From Rhynchonema sp. JSB1_4 (lineage: Eukaryota > Nematoda > Chromadorea > Monhysterida > Xyalidae), in assembly GCA_030248065.1 (NCBI GenBank), contig JASAMV010006734.1:1-64000 (forward strand): a DNA stretch of 64,000 nt, given 5' to 3'. The notes under the pieces are model-generated. The model saw only the letters and a list, made by a program, of their open reading frames with translations, was not told the origin of the DNA and made no database searches. A program made the position numbers and the translations under genes. Each line of letters begins with the position of its first letter. Position 1 is the first letter of the stretch. Positions 1 through 10,877 of the stretch are shown here, in pieces.

Positions 1-77
1 AATTGTTTGCTACAGTTTTCAAGAGAAAAATAACAAAAGTCATCTTTGTTAAATTATTTATTATTATTGTCCTGCAC

Positions 78-880
78 CTGATCGCCAGCTTCCTTCAACG
101 TTTTCACCACCTGCTCATGCGTTTTGCCCTCAAGATTCACTCCATTCACTTCAAGCAACGCGTCACCCACGAATAAATGCGCGTTCGACGCTTGATCAAC
201 TGAAACGAATTTTTTTAGTTTTTTAAAAATTTGACCAAAATCTGCTAAAAACTGACCGAAATTTGTATTGGCGATTTTCGACACCAACACAGGCATGTCT
301 GGTGCCACATCACTGCCGCCTTTGAGGGACAGGCCAAGTCCGCCATCCTGAAAAAACGAGACAAACAAGATGTCGAATAAACTTTGTATGTAATGCTGCC
401 ATTATTCATCAGAGCTGCTATAGCAGAAACAGGCAAAGATGACGAAAGCAACAGATACAGCTATCAGGAGCTTGGGTCTTTATCCAATTTGGTTTTGGGT
501 CTGAACATGGAGCGGTCTTCCCGTAAATGATACATTGGGCGATATGACAACCATGATCACCGAATGCGATCGCCCCTGTCCTGCTCAGTTTGGATGCCAA
601 AAGATTACACGCGACCCAGGTCAGGCCCGGTCCGATACGATGAGGAAGTTTTTATGTCGGCCATTGTCAATGACGATTATAACATATCTCCGTTTGGCCC
701 AACCTTGTTCCTCTGTATGACCACCGTCCGTGTGCCAATATCGAATTCATTCACATCGATCGAGCCCACGTCTTCGGCATCGATCGGTATTTGAATTGTG
801 AGTGCGTCTTTGGTCAACTCCAATCGCGCCGGCCGACCCCGACCTTGACCGTCACTCAGTAGCACCATGCCATGTTGGAT
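78..880 (-). CDS. Gamma-syntrophin-like gene, three internal exons (partial)
   Basis: Syntrophins are membrane-associated adaptors of the dystrophin complex; the PDZ domain binds C-termini of channels and signalling proteins. Three exons read on the minus strand: 880-704, 347-257 and 199-78, with phases 0, 0, 1 and 0 agreeing at the junctions. The first exon holds the split-PH-like N-terminal piece (LELTKDALTIQ) ending in RTVVIQRNK. The next opens with DGGLGLSLKGG, the PDZ carboxylate-binding loop, and the third holds FVGDALLEVNG and THEQVVKTLKEAG, the rest of the PDZ fold. The order and the sequence around GERTV/GGFGLSIKGG resemble gamma-syntrophins (SNTG) more than alpha or beta forms. The 57 bp between 199 and 257 is either a very small intron (GT at 256-255, AG at 201-200) or an in-frame insertion, because it has no stop. 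The start codon and the PH/C-terminal region were not found; the gene continues past position 1. Confidence 0.75.
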
Positions 881-3263
881 CTGTGTGTGATGAAATAATG
901 AGCTGAAGATGGCCCGGGACACCGCGGGGCACAAAATGGCACTATGTCAGTATGTAGCTCACTATGTGACGCCTGCCGGTACCAAATTTATGGTCACCGA
1001 AGCAATCTGCCGGACATATTTTAACGGAGACGTATATGTATTTTCGGAAATAGCTGCTGGTACTATGGCAGCTTGACCAGTGTAAAAGTCGTTCTTCATA
1101 AATCATCCTTCGCGCTGGTCAAAATCAATGGCATCAGTAAATCTCGATAATGCATATTCCATTCAAAAAAATGTCCGATCAGATTCAATCCGATCCGACC
1201 AAAATGTTTTATCCCGCTGCTCGATACGTGACAGAAATATTCAATTACGCGAAAAAAACATTTTTCTTGGATTTTTGATCATAAAACAAAACAGTATCAC
1301 CCAACCGAGCTGATGTTTCACAGCAGAACAACGCTTCAGCTTCACCTTTATGATTCGTTTCCTGTCTCCTTTCACTGATTTCCTGATCTTCACTGTTTCC
1401 ATTATTGAACTGGTGAATTTTGATGACAACCAAGTCAGTGGAATCATTTCAGCAATTATTTATTAATCAAAACCAGCTTCTTGAGAGGGTTTGCGAAATT
1501 TTTCGGACGACTAAGCATGATGGGTTAAAATTTTTACCCAAGGACGGTTACTTTTCCTCATAAAATATAAAAAAATGTCATACTTTCTGTCAAATACGCT
1601 TACCACATCCACCTGCCGATGCCTTCTGCTGTTGTGTGTCTTTGATCTTCCACCACCTGTCGTGCTTGACATTTTTGGATTATGTGAAGATGAAGTGTGG
1701 GATTTTTTAGCGAAAATCTGGTTGCGTGGGAATATTAATATTCTCTGAAAACAACCCAGATCCTTCGAAAGCCGAGTTCACTGCAACTTTTCGAAGACTA
1801 CAAAGCCCAGAAACCAGTGCAAGACTCGACACAAAACTCTAAATGTTCATAATAGCGCCACTGCCGCAGACTTGAACTCTGGATCAACAGCGCTGCCAAA
1901 AAATGTGCTTCGTTGTGCATTAAATGCCACGAAAAAGACCCACCAACACTGCGTGATCATTCGAATAACCATGCTGTTCTGCTCAGTTTGACCGCAAACT
2001 TCGTGACATTTATAATTCGTCACTGAAGCACATCTCTGCCCTTGCGCTTTTGCCAGAAAGCCAGCCAGCTACACCAAACAATCGTTAAATTCGCCAGCGG
2101 TTGGAAGAAATTCAAAGTCGCACATTCAAAAGTGAAAGCGCCACAACGCTGTGACTTTTGGCTACTGCGCAAAAGCAGTTGTTGTTGTTGTTCATAAGTT
2201 AAATGAAAAGATGCGCTGTAAGCTGAGCAAAGGAACACTTTTGCTTGCAAGCAGTTGTTATGCTGTGGTTTTACGTATGTATACTGTATGTGGTCCGTCG
2301 AAAAGCTGGCAGCTAAAATGCATATCAGAGTTGTGCTCTGGCTTCAGGAGGCAAACAGGGTATTTTTTACCGGAATTTGCCGTGCGTAACATTTATTTCG
2401 CCGAGTGTGTAACCTTATATTTGGCAAAAATGAAGTCACCATAAAAACGCCTCGGCGGGGGTTGTCGAAAACTTTGTTTCAATCTGAAATAATACGCACT
2501 GTTATTGTTTGGATCGTATTTTGTTTCAGTGCATAGTGTTTTATTTATCGATCTGCTTAGTGGTGAGCAAAAATTATGAGGTGGACCACTTTCGAACATT
2601 TTGACCTGAAAGTTTACTCCGCAAGTTCTCAAATCCCATTACAGTGCAGTATTATCAATCTATGTTTGATAAATCAGAGTGAAACTGATGCCTCACATGT
2701 CCAATTGTTTCAACATGGTTTTACTGGCCGGCGGTGCACCAGGTCATCATCAGTGCGAATGCACCACAGATGGCCCCGTGACCAGCAAAACACATACGTG
2801 CTGGTTTTATGCTCTGACCCTGAGGACTCTGTGACGCTATATTTGTGAAGCGTAAGTTTATCATCACAAATAGTGCGCTGACTCCGGTTGGGGTTGATGG
2901 ACCGAAAAGTGAGCAATAACGGAAAGAAAAAGTTAGGCTTTAGCGCTGATAAAATAATAATGTTGTGCACCCGGTAACAACTGTTTGGTCTACCTTACAC
3001 TGACGGTTTGCTTCTGTGTAACCAGACCAGTTAAAACAATCTAAAGTGCGCACAAGTTTTGCAACTGCGGTTTTCTGATTACAAGCGAGTATCATTTAAT
3101 TGGAAATGACAGCATTTCTGCGTGTATGTTTACAAAGTCAGTGCTGAACCACGTGACAAAATAAATTGAGTGTAAAACACGTGCTGAAATTGGTCTTACA
3201 AACTTTTATTTGCAAACCACACGACATTCCGCTGCTTGAAAAAAATACCCAAAATACCAAAAA
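881..3263. other. Space between the syntrophin exons and kynureninase
   Basis: No coding exon could be supported here. The first exon of the syntrophin gene, transcribed leftward, should lie in this stretch or within the divergent promoter region shared with kynureninase, but no signal decides it. One copy of the dispersed GCACCAGGTCATCATCAGTG repeat is present at 2731-2780. Otherwise the sequence is AT-rich and unremarkable. Confidence 0.4.
2731..2780 (+). repeat. Dispersed ~50 bp repeat, copy 1
   Basis: One of the best-preserved copies of a short repeat found at least 14 times in the window. It begins GCGGTGCACCAGG, runs through TCATCATCAGTGCGAATG and ends CACCACAGATGGCCCCGTG. The edges GGTGCA and TGCACC form a 6 bp inverted repeat around the core. 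Confidence 0.75.
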
Positions 3264-6200
3264 ATGTACGAACCCACAAAAACGCTACTCGATTTGGCTA
3301 AGTCCAATCAATTGGATATCCAAACTGCTGAATTTGCGAAATTTATGGACTCAAAAGATGAACTTCGACATTTGAGACAGCAGTTCTTCTATCCGAAAAT
3401 GGGCGAAATTCACGGCGGTGAGCAAGAAAAACAAATTATTTTGGTCTCACAAAAATACTTGGCGATCGGATCGGGTTGCCCTGATCAACCTAGACCTGGT
3501 CCTGTTGCCATTGTATGTAAGTTGGGATCGAATGCGCCTTGTTGTGGTCACACCGGTCAGACGATCACAAAGTTTAACCTTATGATGAATGTCAAAAATT
3601 TGAAAAATGTGGGTTGGTTGCTTTTAAAAAATGTTGATTAGCCCTTTTCAGCTGACCAATCACTGGTCAATCCATCTGACGACTGTATTTACATGATCGG
3701 CGCATCTTTGGGACTTCAGCCCAAGGGCGTCAAGACTCATATTGACAGGGAATTGGATAAATGGGCGAAAATGTGAGTGGGTTTTGCTAGGCAAAGTACT
3801 AGGCTCAGTTCATAATAGTTTAGCTAACTGCCCGTAGGTGAAGTGCCAAGCTGCATATTAATGTGCACATCAAAGTCACAAACAAGTTCATGTTTCACCC
3901 ACCCTAGTGGACTCACCGTAGCATGAGCAGCGCGACTCAGTGCCCTGGATCCTGGATGTAACACCCAAAAAACAAACAACCCACAAAAACACCCCACCAA
4001 AAACCCCAAAACCCACAACCTGCGACGGGCATGCAGTACCGGGCAATGCTTCCTGTTTGTGGTTGCCCATCGCGATGTGTTTTCACAGACCAGCGGTGCA
4101 TCAGGTCTTCATCAACACGTGGTAGTACCCATCTACAACACCATAAACATCCACAACTCAATGTTTCACCCCCTCTCTATACAGTGGTGTGCACGGTCAC
4201 GAGCAGGGTGCAGTGCCGTGGATGTACTGCGACGAGCACGTTGTGCCGGGCAATGCTGTGCTGGTCGGGGCACGCGAGGATGAAGTGGCCATAATGAATG
4301 GATTAACCGTCAATTTGCATGTGTTGCTGGTCGGTTTTGGTTGATGTTATAAACTAGAAACTGTTGTTTTTGAAACACTGATCTGCAGTATATGTACATA
4401 CCTTTCCAGACGTCCTTCTACCGACCGACCCCTGAACGATTCAAGGTTTTGCTCGAGGCCGGGGCCTTCCCTTCCGACCATTACTGTATTGAGTCACAGA
4501 TTCGGTTGCACGGGTACAAACCGGAAGAGGCGATGATCTGTGTGGAACCCAGACAGGTTTGTTTATGTATCAGGGGTGAAACATCAGTCAGCTTGCAACA
4601 TGCGACCAAAAACACAACGCTGTGGTTTGGCGGTTGTTGTCTGTGACACACGCTACAAGCGCAGAATTTTTCTCATTTCTCCGCTATGAGCTCGGTCGGT
4701 TGTGGTTGTTAGGACGGTAAAAAACTTTTTTCATTTACGGTCGGTGCACCTGGTCATCGTCAGTGTGGAACGGACATAATGGCCGCTGCCTTCCTTGACC
4801 ATAAAATCAGCTCGCGCATGTTGTTGGGGTCACGTGGCCATCTAACGCGTTCGCACCGATGATGACCTGATGCACCAGCCGCCTGTGAAAACACCCGGTG
4901 GGTCGAAACGGGAAAACCAAGAACACAGTAAAACCCAACGCTTTATTTATCCGCAGAACGAACACACTTTACGAACTGAAGACATACTCGAAGTGTTGGA
5001 CCGTCGCAGTTCTGAAATCGGGTTGGTGCTCTTCAGTGGTGTGCAGTATTACACCGGACAGTTGTTCGACATGAAAACAATCACTGCACACGCGCAGGCA
5101 AAGGTAAAGGCGGCTAACACATTATTTTGGAAGACGTATTTCAAACTGGGTAATGGGATGAACTCGGACAGGTCGTTTGTTGCATATTGGGGATATTATG
5201 TCGAGAGTAGGGTTGGGATCGCAAGTTCGGTACCAGGATCGGGATCGGGACTAAACCCATAAACTTTCGGGGTTGAGCTTCTGGATCGGGACTTTTCCAA
5301 AATCAGGATTAGGATCAGAGCAGTTATTTTTGATCGTGTGAAAAGTGGTGATTTTGCGGCTATCAAACTTTGTCGCTCGAATTCAGCTGAAAGTCTCTTG
5401 TGTATTGATATAAGACCGATGCAAGAATAAACGATTTTTAGTCAAAATAAACCCAACCGGATGAAAAAATATGCGTACATATTCTGCGAATGGTTAGAGT
5501 TTGGGACTTGCGGGTGCGTGATTCGGGACCCAAAACCCGTCGCTATCCCGAACTTCGGGGTCGGTGTCCCACGGTAGTCGCCTACTCAATAATTCCAACC
5601 AGGGTAAGGGACGTGCTAATAAAGAACGTGACTAAAACTAAATGAGGATCGATCCGATCACCAAGACGTGATCACCAGTCGCTTACTTTTCGCATCTTCC
5701 ATAATTTTCCCTGATTTTTCAGGGGTGCGTCGTTGGCTGGGATCTGGCGCACGCCGTCGGTAACGTCCCTTTGCATCTGCACGATTGGAACGTGGACTTT
5801 GCTGCTTGGTGCTCGTATAAATATATGTGTACAGGTTATAATTTTAATTATGTTTGTTAAATATAGATATTTTAATATTTTTTGTCGATTTTTTTTTCAA
5901 ACTGCAGTTCAAACAGCGAAATTGCGGTCACTCAGAGCACCCACCGTAAAGTAAGGGGCACAATTGATGACCGCGTTGTTATTGTTCGTCGTGCAAATGA
6001 CCGTGTTTTTTGCAATATTTTAAACGACCCTTTATTATGTCCACAACAGAAACTGTTCGCCAGCTCCGCTAATGTTTGGGCGGCCAAGGTCTAACTCACC
6101 AGCCAACATTGACAACAGAAAATGTTACACTAGGTCCACTTGTATTTCAAGCGCAGTCAACAAAATTTGCCAATTTTTGTTTGGTTCACAATCACAACAA

Positions 6201-7601
6201 ACACAAAAGCGAAAACAAAAATAAGAACACTGTCATCAAATATAATTGCAGGCGCCGGTGGCATAGCGGGCGCATTTGTTCACCAACGTCACGCGCACAA
6301 CGACTACCCGAAACTGTTGGGCTGGTGGTCGCATGATCATAAGACACGATTCAGAATGGACAACAGTGAGTTGTGTGTCATAAATTTATTTATGTGCAAT
6401 TGACAGTTACAGTTTGAAATTTATTTTTAAGGGCTCCACCAGAAATCCCCCAACCCACACACCCACAAATAATCTTTCTTCCTCCCCGTCTCTCGCGTCT
6501 CCGTCTGAAAAAAAACCCCAAACCCCACACACCACACAACCAACTTTTCTCCCCCTCTCATAAACGTCAGCTACAAGTGGCAAGACCAAAACATTTTCGA
6601 TTATCATGCTTTGAGTTTCGGGTTTCGGGTTTTTTTTCAAAACCCGAAACCCGAAACATGGACATAGAAAAAATTTATGTTTCGGGTTTCGGGTCTATCT
6701 GGTGGAGCCCTTAGAATTCTGTTGAACTACTATTGAATTGAACTACTATTATATTCGCTGTTGAATATTTCATTTCAGAACTGGACCTGAGCCCGGGGGC
6801 GCAAGGCTACCGTATCTCCAATCCATCCATCCTGCTGGTTTGCGCCATGCAGGCCAGTCTAGACGTATTCGGTCAAACCACAATGTCGCAGCTGCGTCAA
6901 AAATCGCTGCTACTCACTGCATATCTCGAATTTTTGCTCAGCACAAATTTCGGTGCCGATCAAAAAGTGAACTGCAAGATTCTCACACCGGCCAAGCCAG
7001 AGGAGCGCGGATGTCAACTGTCAGTGATGTTCAATCTGCCCATTGAACAAATGTACAAACAACTGGTGGCGAGGGGTGTCGCGGTGAGTGCGCCTCTGAA
7101 AGCATTCAGATTATTCCTCCGAGCTAGAAGTTTTTTGACGACCACCCACACCGGCTGCATTTTGGGTCATCCAACTTTTTGGCACTGTACCAGTGGGGAT
7201 GGAGGTGGAGTTTTGCGTCGCGTTACCCGCGATGCAGTTCACGAACTAAAAATTGTGACCAGCGTAAAAACTGCTTCTCGAAAACCAGTAAACAACTTCC
7301 AACGCTGCTCGATCTTAGTAGTACTCGAGCCCTATATCACAAAGCCCAGAGAAAATTTAACGAATAATCCGCGGATGTACAGCATCCATGAAAAGTTCGC
7401 ATGATATGATCTAATTGGGGTGCAGAGCTCCCTTGATGGGTTAACTGCAAAGAATGTTTCATGCACCGATCCAAATTTCAGTTGGACAAACGTTATCCGA
7501 ACGTGCTGCGTCTGGCACCCATCCATTTGTACAATAGTTTCGATGATGTTTGGAGGCTGGTGCAGACTATGAAGACAGCCATCGACGCTCTGGATGTCTA
7601 G
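3264..7601 (+). CDS. KYNU: Kynureninase, complete nine-exon gene
   Basis: PLP-dependent hydrolase that cleaves kynurenine or 3-hydroxykynurenine to anthranilate or 3-hydroxyanthranilate plus alanine in tryptophan breakdown. Exons: 3264-3417, 3652-3772, 4185-4329, 4410-4556, 4957-5103, 5723-5834, 6252-6365, 6779-7083, 7482-7601. They join in frame to 1365 nt, 454 residues plus stop, against about 465 in mammals. Family landmarks occur in order: [67 protein letters not shown] with D245 and H248, and CSYKY with the Schiff-base lysine at K271 (codon 5819-5821). Then come [26 protein letters not shown] and EERGCQLS. The start is the first ATG of an open exon whose N-terminus fits the family. All introns are GT-AG; intron 7 carries a 280 bp inverted-repeat element and introns 2 and 4 carry dispersed repeats. 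A family assignment other than kynureninase is unlikely. Confidence 0.96.
4092..4120 (+). repeat. Dispersed repeat, copy 2 (kynureninase intron 2)
   Basis: Reads CAGCGGTGCATCAGGTCTTCA, preceded by TGTTTTCACAGAC. The same left flank precedes the inverted copy at 4831-4886, which shows that the repeat unit extends leftward beyond its most conserved core. Confidence 0.6.
4741..4768 (+). repeat. Dispersed repeat, copy 3 (kynureninase intron 4)
   Basis: Reads TCGGTGCACCTGGTCATCGT followed by CAGTG. It lies 63 bp from copy 4, which is in the opposite orientation, so intron 4 carries an inverted pair. Confidence 0.65.
4831..4886 (-). repeat. Dispersed repeat, copy 4, inverted (kynureninase intron 4)
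   Basis: On the minus strand it reads GGCGGCTGGTGCATCAGGTC, then ATCATCGGTGCGAACG, ending ATGGCCACGTG as in copy 1. This shared right end gives the consensus length of about 50-60 bp. Confidence 0.65.
6431..6710. mobile_element. 280 bp inverted-repeat element (MITE) in kynureninase intron 7
   Basis: Ends GGGCTCCACCAGA at 6431 and TCTGGTGGAGCCC at 6710 are perfect inverted repeats, flanked by TTTTAA on the left and TTAGAA on the right. The right half contains a second hairpin built from GGGTTTCGGGTTTT and its complement. There is no coding capacity. The short TA-rich target and GGGC end suggest a Harbinger-like non-autonomous element, but the target duplication is not clean. Confidence 0.65.
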
Positions 7602-7824
7602 TTGGCTGATGTTTCACTAAAATAGGTCGAGCTTAATTTTGTTACGCGTAGTAGGCAGATATGAATAGTACAGGTTGAGAACTGATCAACGTTTTATCTT
7701 ATGGAATAGGTTCTTCTATATATTGCGGTGGAAAATGGCAAAAGTTTGGTGTGGAACAGGACAGGCGGCAGGTATCACCACATCCTACGACAGTATACTA
7801 CTTCACACAGTGGAGAGTGTGTAC

Positions 7825-7830
7825 AATAAA
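7825..7830 (+). terminator. Candidate polyadenylation signal for kynureninase
   Basis: AATAAA 224 bp beyond the kynureninase stop codon, the first such hexamer on the coding strand after the gene. The spacing is ordinary for a 3' untranslated region; use is not demonstrated. Confidence 0.4.
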
Positions 7831-7940
7831 ACCGTTCGCATTCTGAACAGCTACATAACGAAATCTAGATACATTCGCAATTGAAAACAGCATGAAATCG
7901 AACAACTAAAGTCGAAACAATAATTATATCTACACACTGA

Positions 7941-8394
7941 TATACTGTCATAAAGAACCGTTCTTTATTTTTCGTGGAAAAAAAACGGTTTTTTCCCGAA
8001 AAAAACCGTTTTTTTTCCAAATACTTTTCCAGTACTTAAGAACGTAATTTCGAAAAATATAACAATTTCAGTGCAAAATTTGTTCGAAGTGACGAGAGTG
8101 CTCTTGAAGAGTGTTGAAGTCAGTCGAAAACACTTGGTTTACACGCTTTTTGGCCCATTTTGGGCCGGTTAATTTTTGTGCTCGAGCCAATTTTTCACTG
8201 AAATCGAAAAACTCATCAGTTTTGCATTACAATTTTTTGGAAAAATTGGAATAAAGTACCGATATTTTTCCGATCAAAAACCGAAAAGGTACCCACGGAA
8301 AAATAAATGGAAAAGTATTCGGGTCTCGAAAAAAACGGTTTTTTTTCGGTTTTTTTCCGGAAAAAAACCGGTTTTTTTTTCGCCTGCCAGTATA
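7941..8394. mobile_element. 454 bp hAT-like non-autonomous element
   Basis: Terminal inverted repeats TATACTGTCA (left) and TGCCAGTATA (right, complement TATACTGGCA) are flanked by an exact 8 bp duplication CACACTGA at 7933-7940 and 8395-8402. The interior is dominated by runs such as AACGGTTTTTT and AAAAAACCG that form further inverted repeats near both ends. An 8 bp duplication is the hAT signature. A related copy is at 29873-30230. Confidence 0.75.
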
Positions 8395-8770
8395 CACACT
8401 GATAAATCAGTCCATATGATCATGTCAACTAGCGGCTGGTGTCCGTGTGGTGTACATATCAGCGTCGTGCTTGTCTGACGTTATCACACCGGTCACTGTG
8501 TTGTTTGGAGGATTGGGCGCTAAAAATTATTTGCTTTTTTCTAAGCAAATTTTGGTTATGGCAGATGTCCAATTTGGGGATAGTATCCGGCCGATCTGCA
8601 TGGAACAGCAAGTTCACCCAGTTTGGTAACGGGCCGAATTAAGCGTAAAAATTGGAAATCTGTGGCAACTCAATTTTCAACCCCCCGAGAAGAGTCGTAA
8701 AAAGACACGTCAAGGAGCTATAGCACACATCACTGACACAACATGAAAACAATTCGACATAGTGACTTAC
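8395..8770. other. Space left of the MIC26/27 exons
   Basis: The last exon of the MIC26/27-like gene should start in or left of this stretch with a codon completed by two bases. Several AG sites could open such an exon, but each candidate gives a short tail without recognisable similarity, so none is called. Confidence 0.3.
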
Positions 8771-10877
8771 GACTGTAGAACTCCATCCATTTAGCATGCG
8801 CCTGTCTATATCCCTTGCGTGAAACATCAACCGCTTCGTGAGGGTAACAGAAGGCGGCCATCGTCAGTGCGCCCACACCCGTGTAGACACTGCGACGCAT
8901 GAAACCACCTGTAAATGGAATTGTAGGTTGGTGACACATGACTAATAAATTGCTGTCGGTAAATTCTGAACAGGTTCATTGGGGTTTGGGGTTCAATTTG
9001 TTTCCAGACTTTGAAAAAGAAAAGCACATTATCACAAGCCTACTGCAGACTGGAGGCTTACTGGGCAGTTTCCAGAAATTCTCTTCGTATGTTTGGCAAA
9101 GCCGTCCTAGCCGGTACCCCAAAAAGCAGATGCGGAGAGCCAATTCCACAATCATAAACACGCAACTGAGATTAAATCAAGCAAAAACAACTAACAACAG
9201 CAAAAACTCACCCTTTTTCAAGTAGGCCAACATGAATCCACTCATTCCACCGACAGTAATGGCCGATGCCTTCACCAGCGCAGTGCTGTCGTCTCGGTAA
9301 TGTTTGCGAACCGCTGACACGCTGCTGCTCGCTGAATCCACCGATTTCTTGGCCAGACCTAGTTTTTCCTGAAACGAATAATACCCAGATTTGTGTTTTG
9401 TTCGAATTTAACTTTCCTTTTATGACGGCTTTTATGGTTGGAGCATGAAGAAGCAATTTGAAAGTGGAGCGACGCACTCAAATAGAGCCATGGCTTACTG
9501 AGATTGACTGCCATTCTGTTGCTGACGACAGTGATAAGTCCTATGAACCTCAGGGCAACTTAGAAATCGCTGAGCACTAAATTGTTAGCCCTTGGAACGT
9601 TAAGGTCGATTTATACTTCTGACTTCCGGGAAGTAGAAGTCAAAATCCGGAGAAGTCACTACCACGCAGAAGTGCCCGGCAACGCAGTGATCGCTTGTAG
9701 TGATTGCCTGCTCCGCTCTGTCCATTGACCGCTACCTGCCGTCTACTGTTCTTGCTCCGTCAATGAGCTGACCGAACGGGCAGTCACAAATTTCTGACTG
9801 CTACTGCCAGGCAGTCAGAGTATAAACCGACCTTTACTGTGTCCCTCCTTTGTAGCAATTATCATTGGTGATGGAGGTCACGATAAAAAACCGTACAATG
9901 GAAAAACTTGAGTGGAAAGTTCAGTGAAAGGTTGGGTGGAACGCTTAGAACGCATTAGTTTGCCACGCAAAACATTGGAAACGTCACACTTCTCAGCCAA
10001 ACCGTGTTTCCACAACACAGGTGCACGTGTATTATTGTTCACCACACGAACACATTTTCGCCACACACAAACACACACGTCACGGTACAACGTGTGCAAT
10101 GTTTCAACCGTGTCCATTCCACTGAACTTTTCACTGAACTTCGCACACAACTTTCCAGTCCAGTCTCCACTCAACTCTCTACTCCACCCTTTCGTGAATA
10201 CCACAAATTTGAAATGTTTCAGCAGACAGGATATCAAGAGCTACAAATCTCTAAGGATGTTTCGCTTCGCTAGTTTGCTCAATCAGCACAACAAGGAACT
10301 CAAGAAGGAAAATATGCCCAAAAATTCTAAATAAAGCGCGAGCAAGAGGCTGCGTTCCAAATACGCATTCGTAGGCCCACTACCAACGAAAGCTTCGCGG
10401 CCAAGACAAGACCGACCAGAGGAGAAAGTTTGATATAGGGCGGCCAATGTGGTCTGGCGAATAGACACAGACCGCGCATTACGAGCCCTAGAATATTATA
10501 CGCTGTCCGCATGTGGTATAGTCCCCCTGCAGCGTAACGTTATACGAGGAGCGAATCGTGTGTATGCGCTGCAGTGCACTGCGTATCGTTCGGTTTATGA
10601 AGTGGTTGGTGCGGCCACTGAGCTCGTTCCTGTAGCTCAGTTGGTAGAGCGCCTGGCCGGTTGGGACGTCGGAGGTTCAAGTCCTCTCAGGAACATTGTT
10701 TGGTGGTCGCAAGTCGACAAATGTTTCAAACTTGACCCCCCAACTAACCGCAACAGCATTGACCGCATCTTGCACGGTCTGCCTGACAGCCGAGATTGTC
10801 TCCTCCCCTGGTAACGGGTCATCTTCGACAAATCGAAATTGACTCACATCTTGGTTCGAAGACGGATACAGGGGCAG
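8771..10877 (-). CDS. MICOS subunit MIC26/MIC27-like (apolipoprotein O family), partial
   Basis: Inner mitochondrial membrane proteins of this family help hold crista junctions within the MICOS complex. Three minus-strand exons join in frame: 10877-10749, 9368-9212 and 8908-8771, about 141 residues. The first opens LPLYPSSNQD, matching the ELP(I/L)Y entry of the family, and continues ISAVRQTVQDAVNAV. The second has the conserved glycine-rich first membrane segment (KASAITVGGMSGFMLAYLKKG). The third holds the second hydrophobic segment and the FCYPHEAVDVSRKG motif, equivalent to the family's CYP motif. All boundaries are GT-AG with matching phases. The N-terminal leader exon upstream of 10877 and the last exon left of 8771 were not identified. 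The intron at 9369-10748 contains a MITE and a tRNA-like sequence. MIC26 and MIC27 cannot be told apart here. Confidence 0.78.
9603..9833. mobile_element. 231 bp Harbinger-like MITE
   Basis: Left end AGGTCGATTTATACTTCTGA and right end complementary to AGGTCGGTTTATACTCTGAC, flanked by TTA at 9600-9602 and 9834-9836. The 3 bp TWA duplication and AGG end match four other elements in this window. It lies in an intron of the MIC26/27-like gene. Confidence 0.7.
10626..10695 (+). tRNA. tRNA-like sequence with defective anticodon arm
   Basis: A perfect 7 bp acceptor stem (GTTCCTG with CAGGAAC), a standard D arm (GCTC-AGTTGGTA-GAGC), and a T arm GGAGG-TTCAAGT-CCTCT are in the right order, ending with discriminator A. 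Boxes A and B of a tRNA promoter are intact (TAGCTCAGTTGGTAGAGC and GGTTCAAGTCC). The 19 bases between D and T arms are about three too few and do not form a 5 bp anticodon stem, so no anticodon can be read. It is more likely a decayed tRNA gene or the head of a tRNA-derived SINE than a working tRNA. It lies in an intron of the MIC26/27-like gene, on the opposite strand. Confidence 0.5.

Noticed and set aside
8430..8740. Candidate last exons of the MIC26/27-like gene
   Set aside because: Several AG sites give phase-compatible tails of 8 to 45 residues, none resembling the family C-terminus, so no choice could be supported.
10261..10335. Short frame MFRFASLLNQHNKELKKEN ending beside an AATAAA
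   Set aside because: Tempting as a terminal exon on the plus strand, but no upstream exon or family match was found and it lies in the intron of the MIC26/27-like gene.
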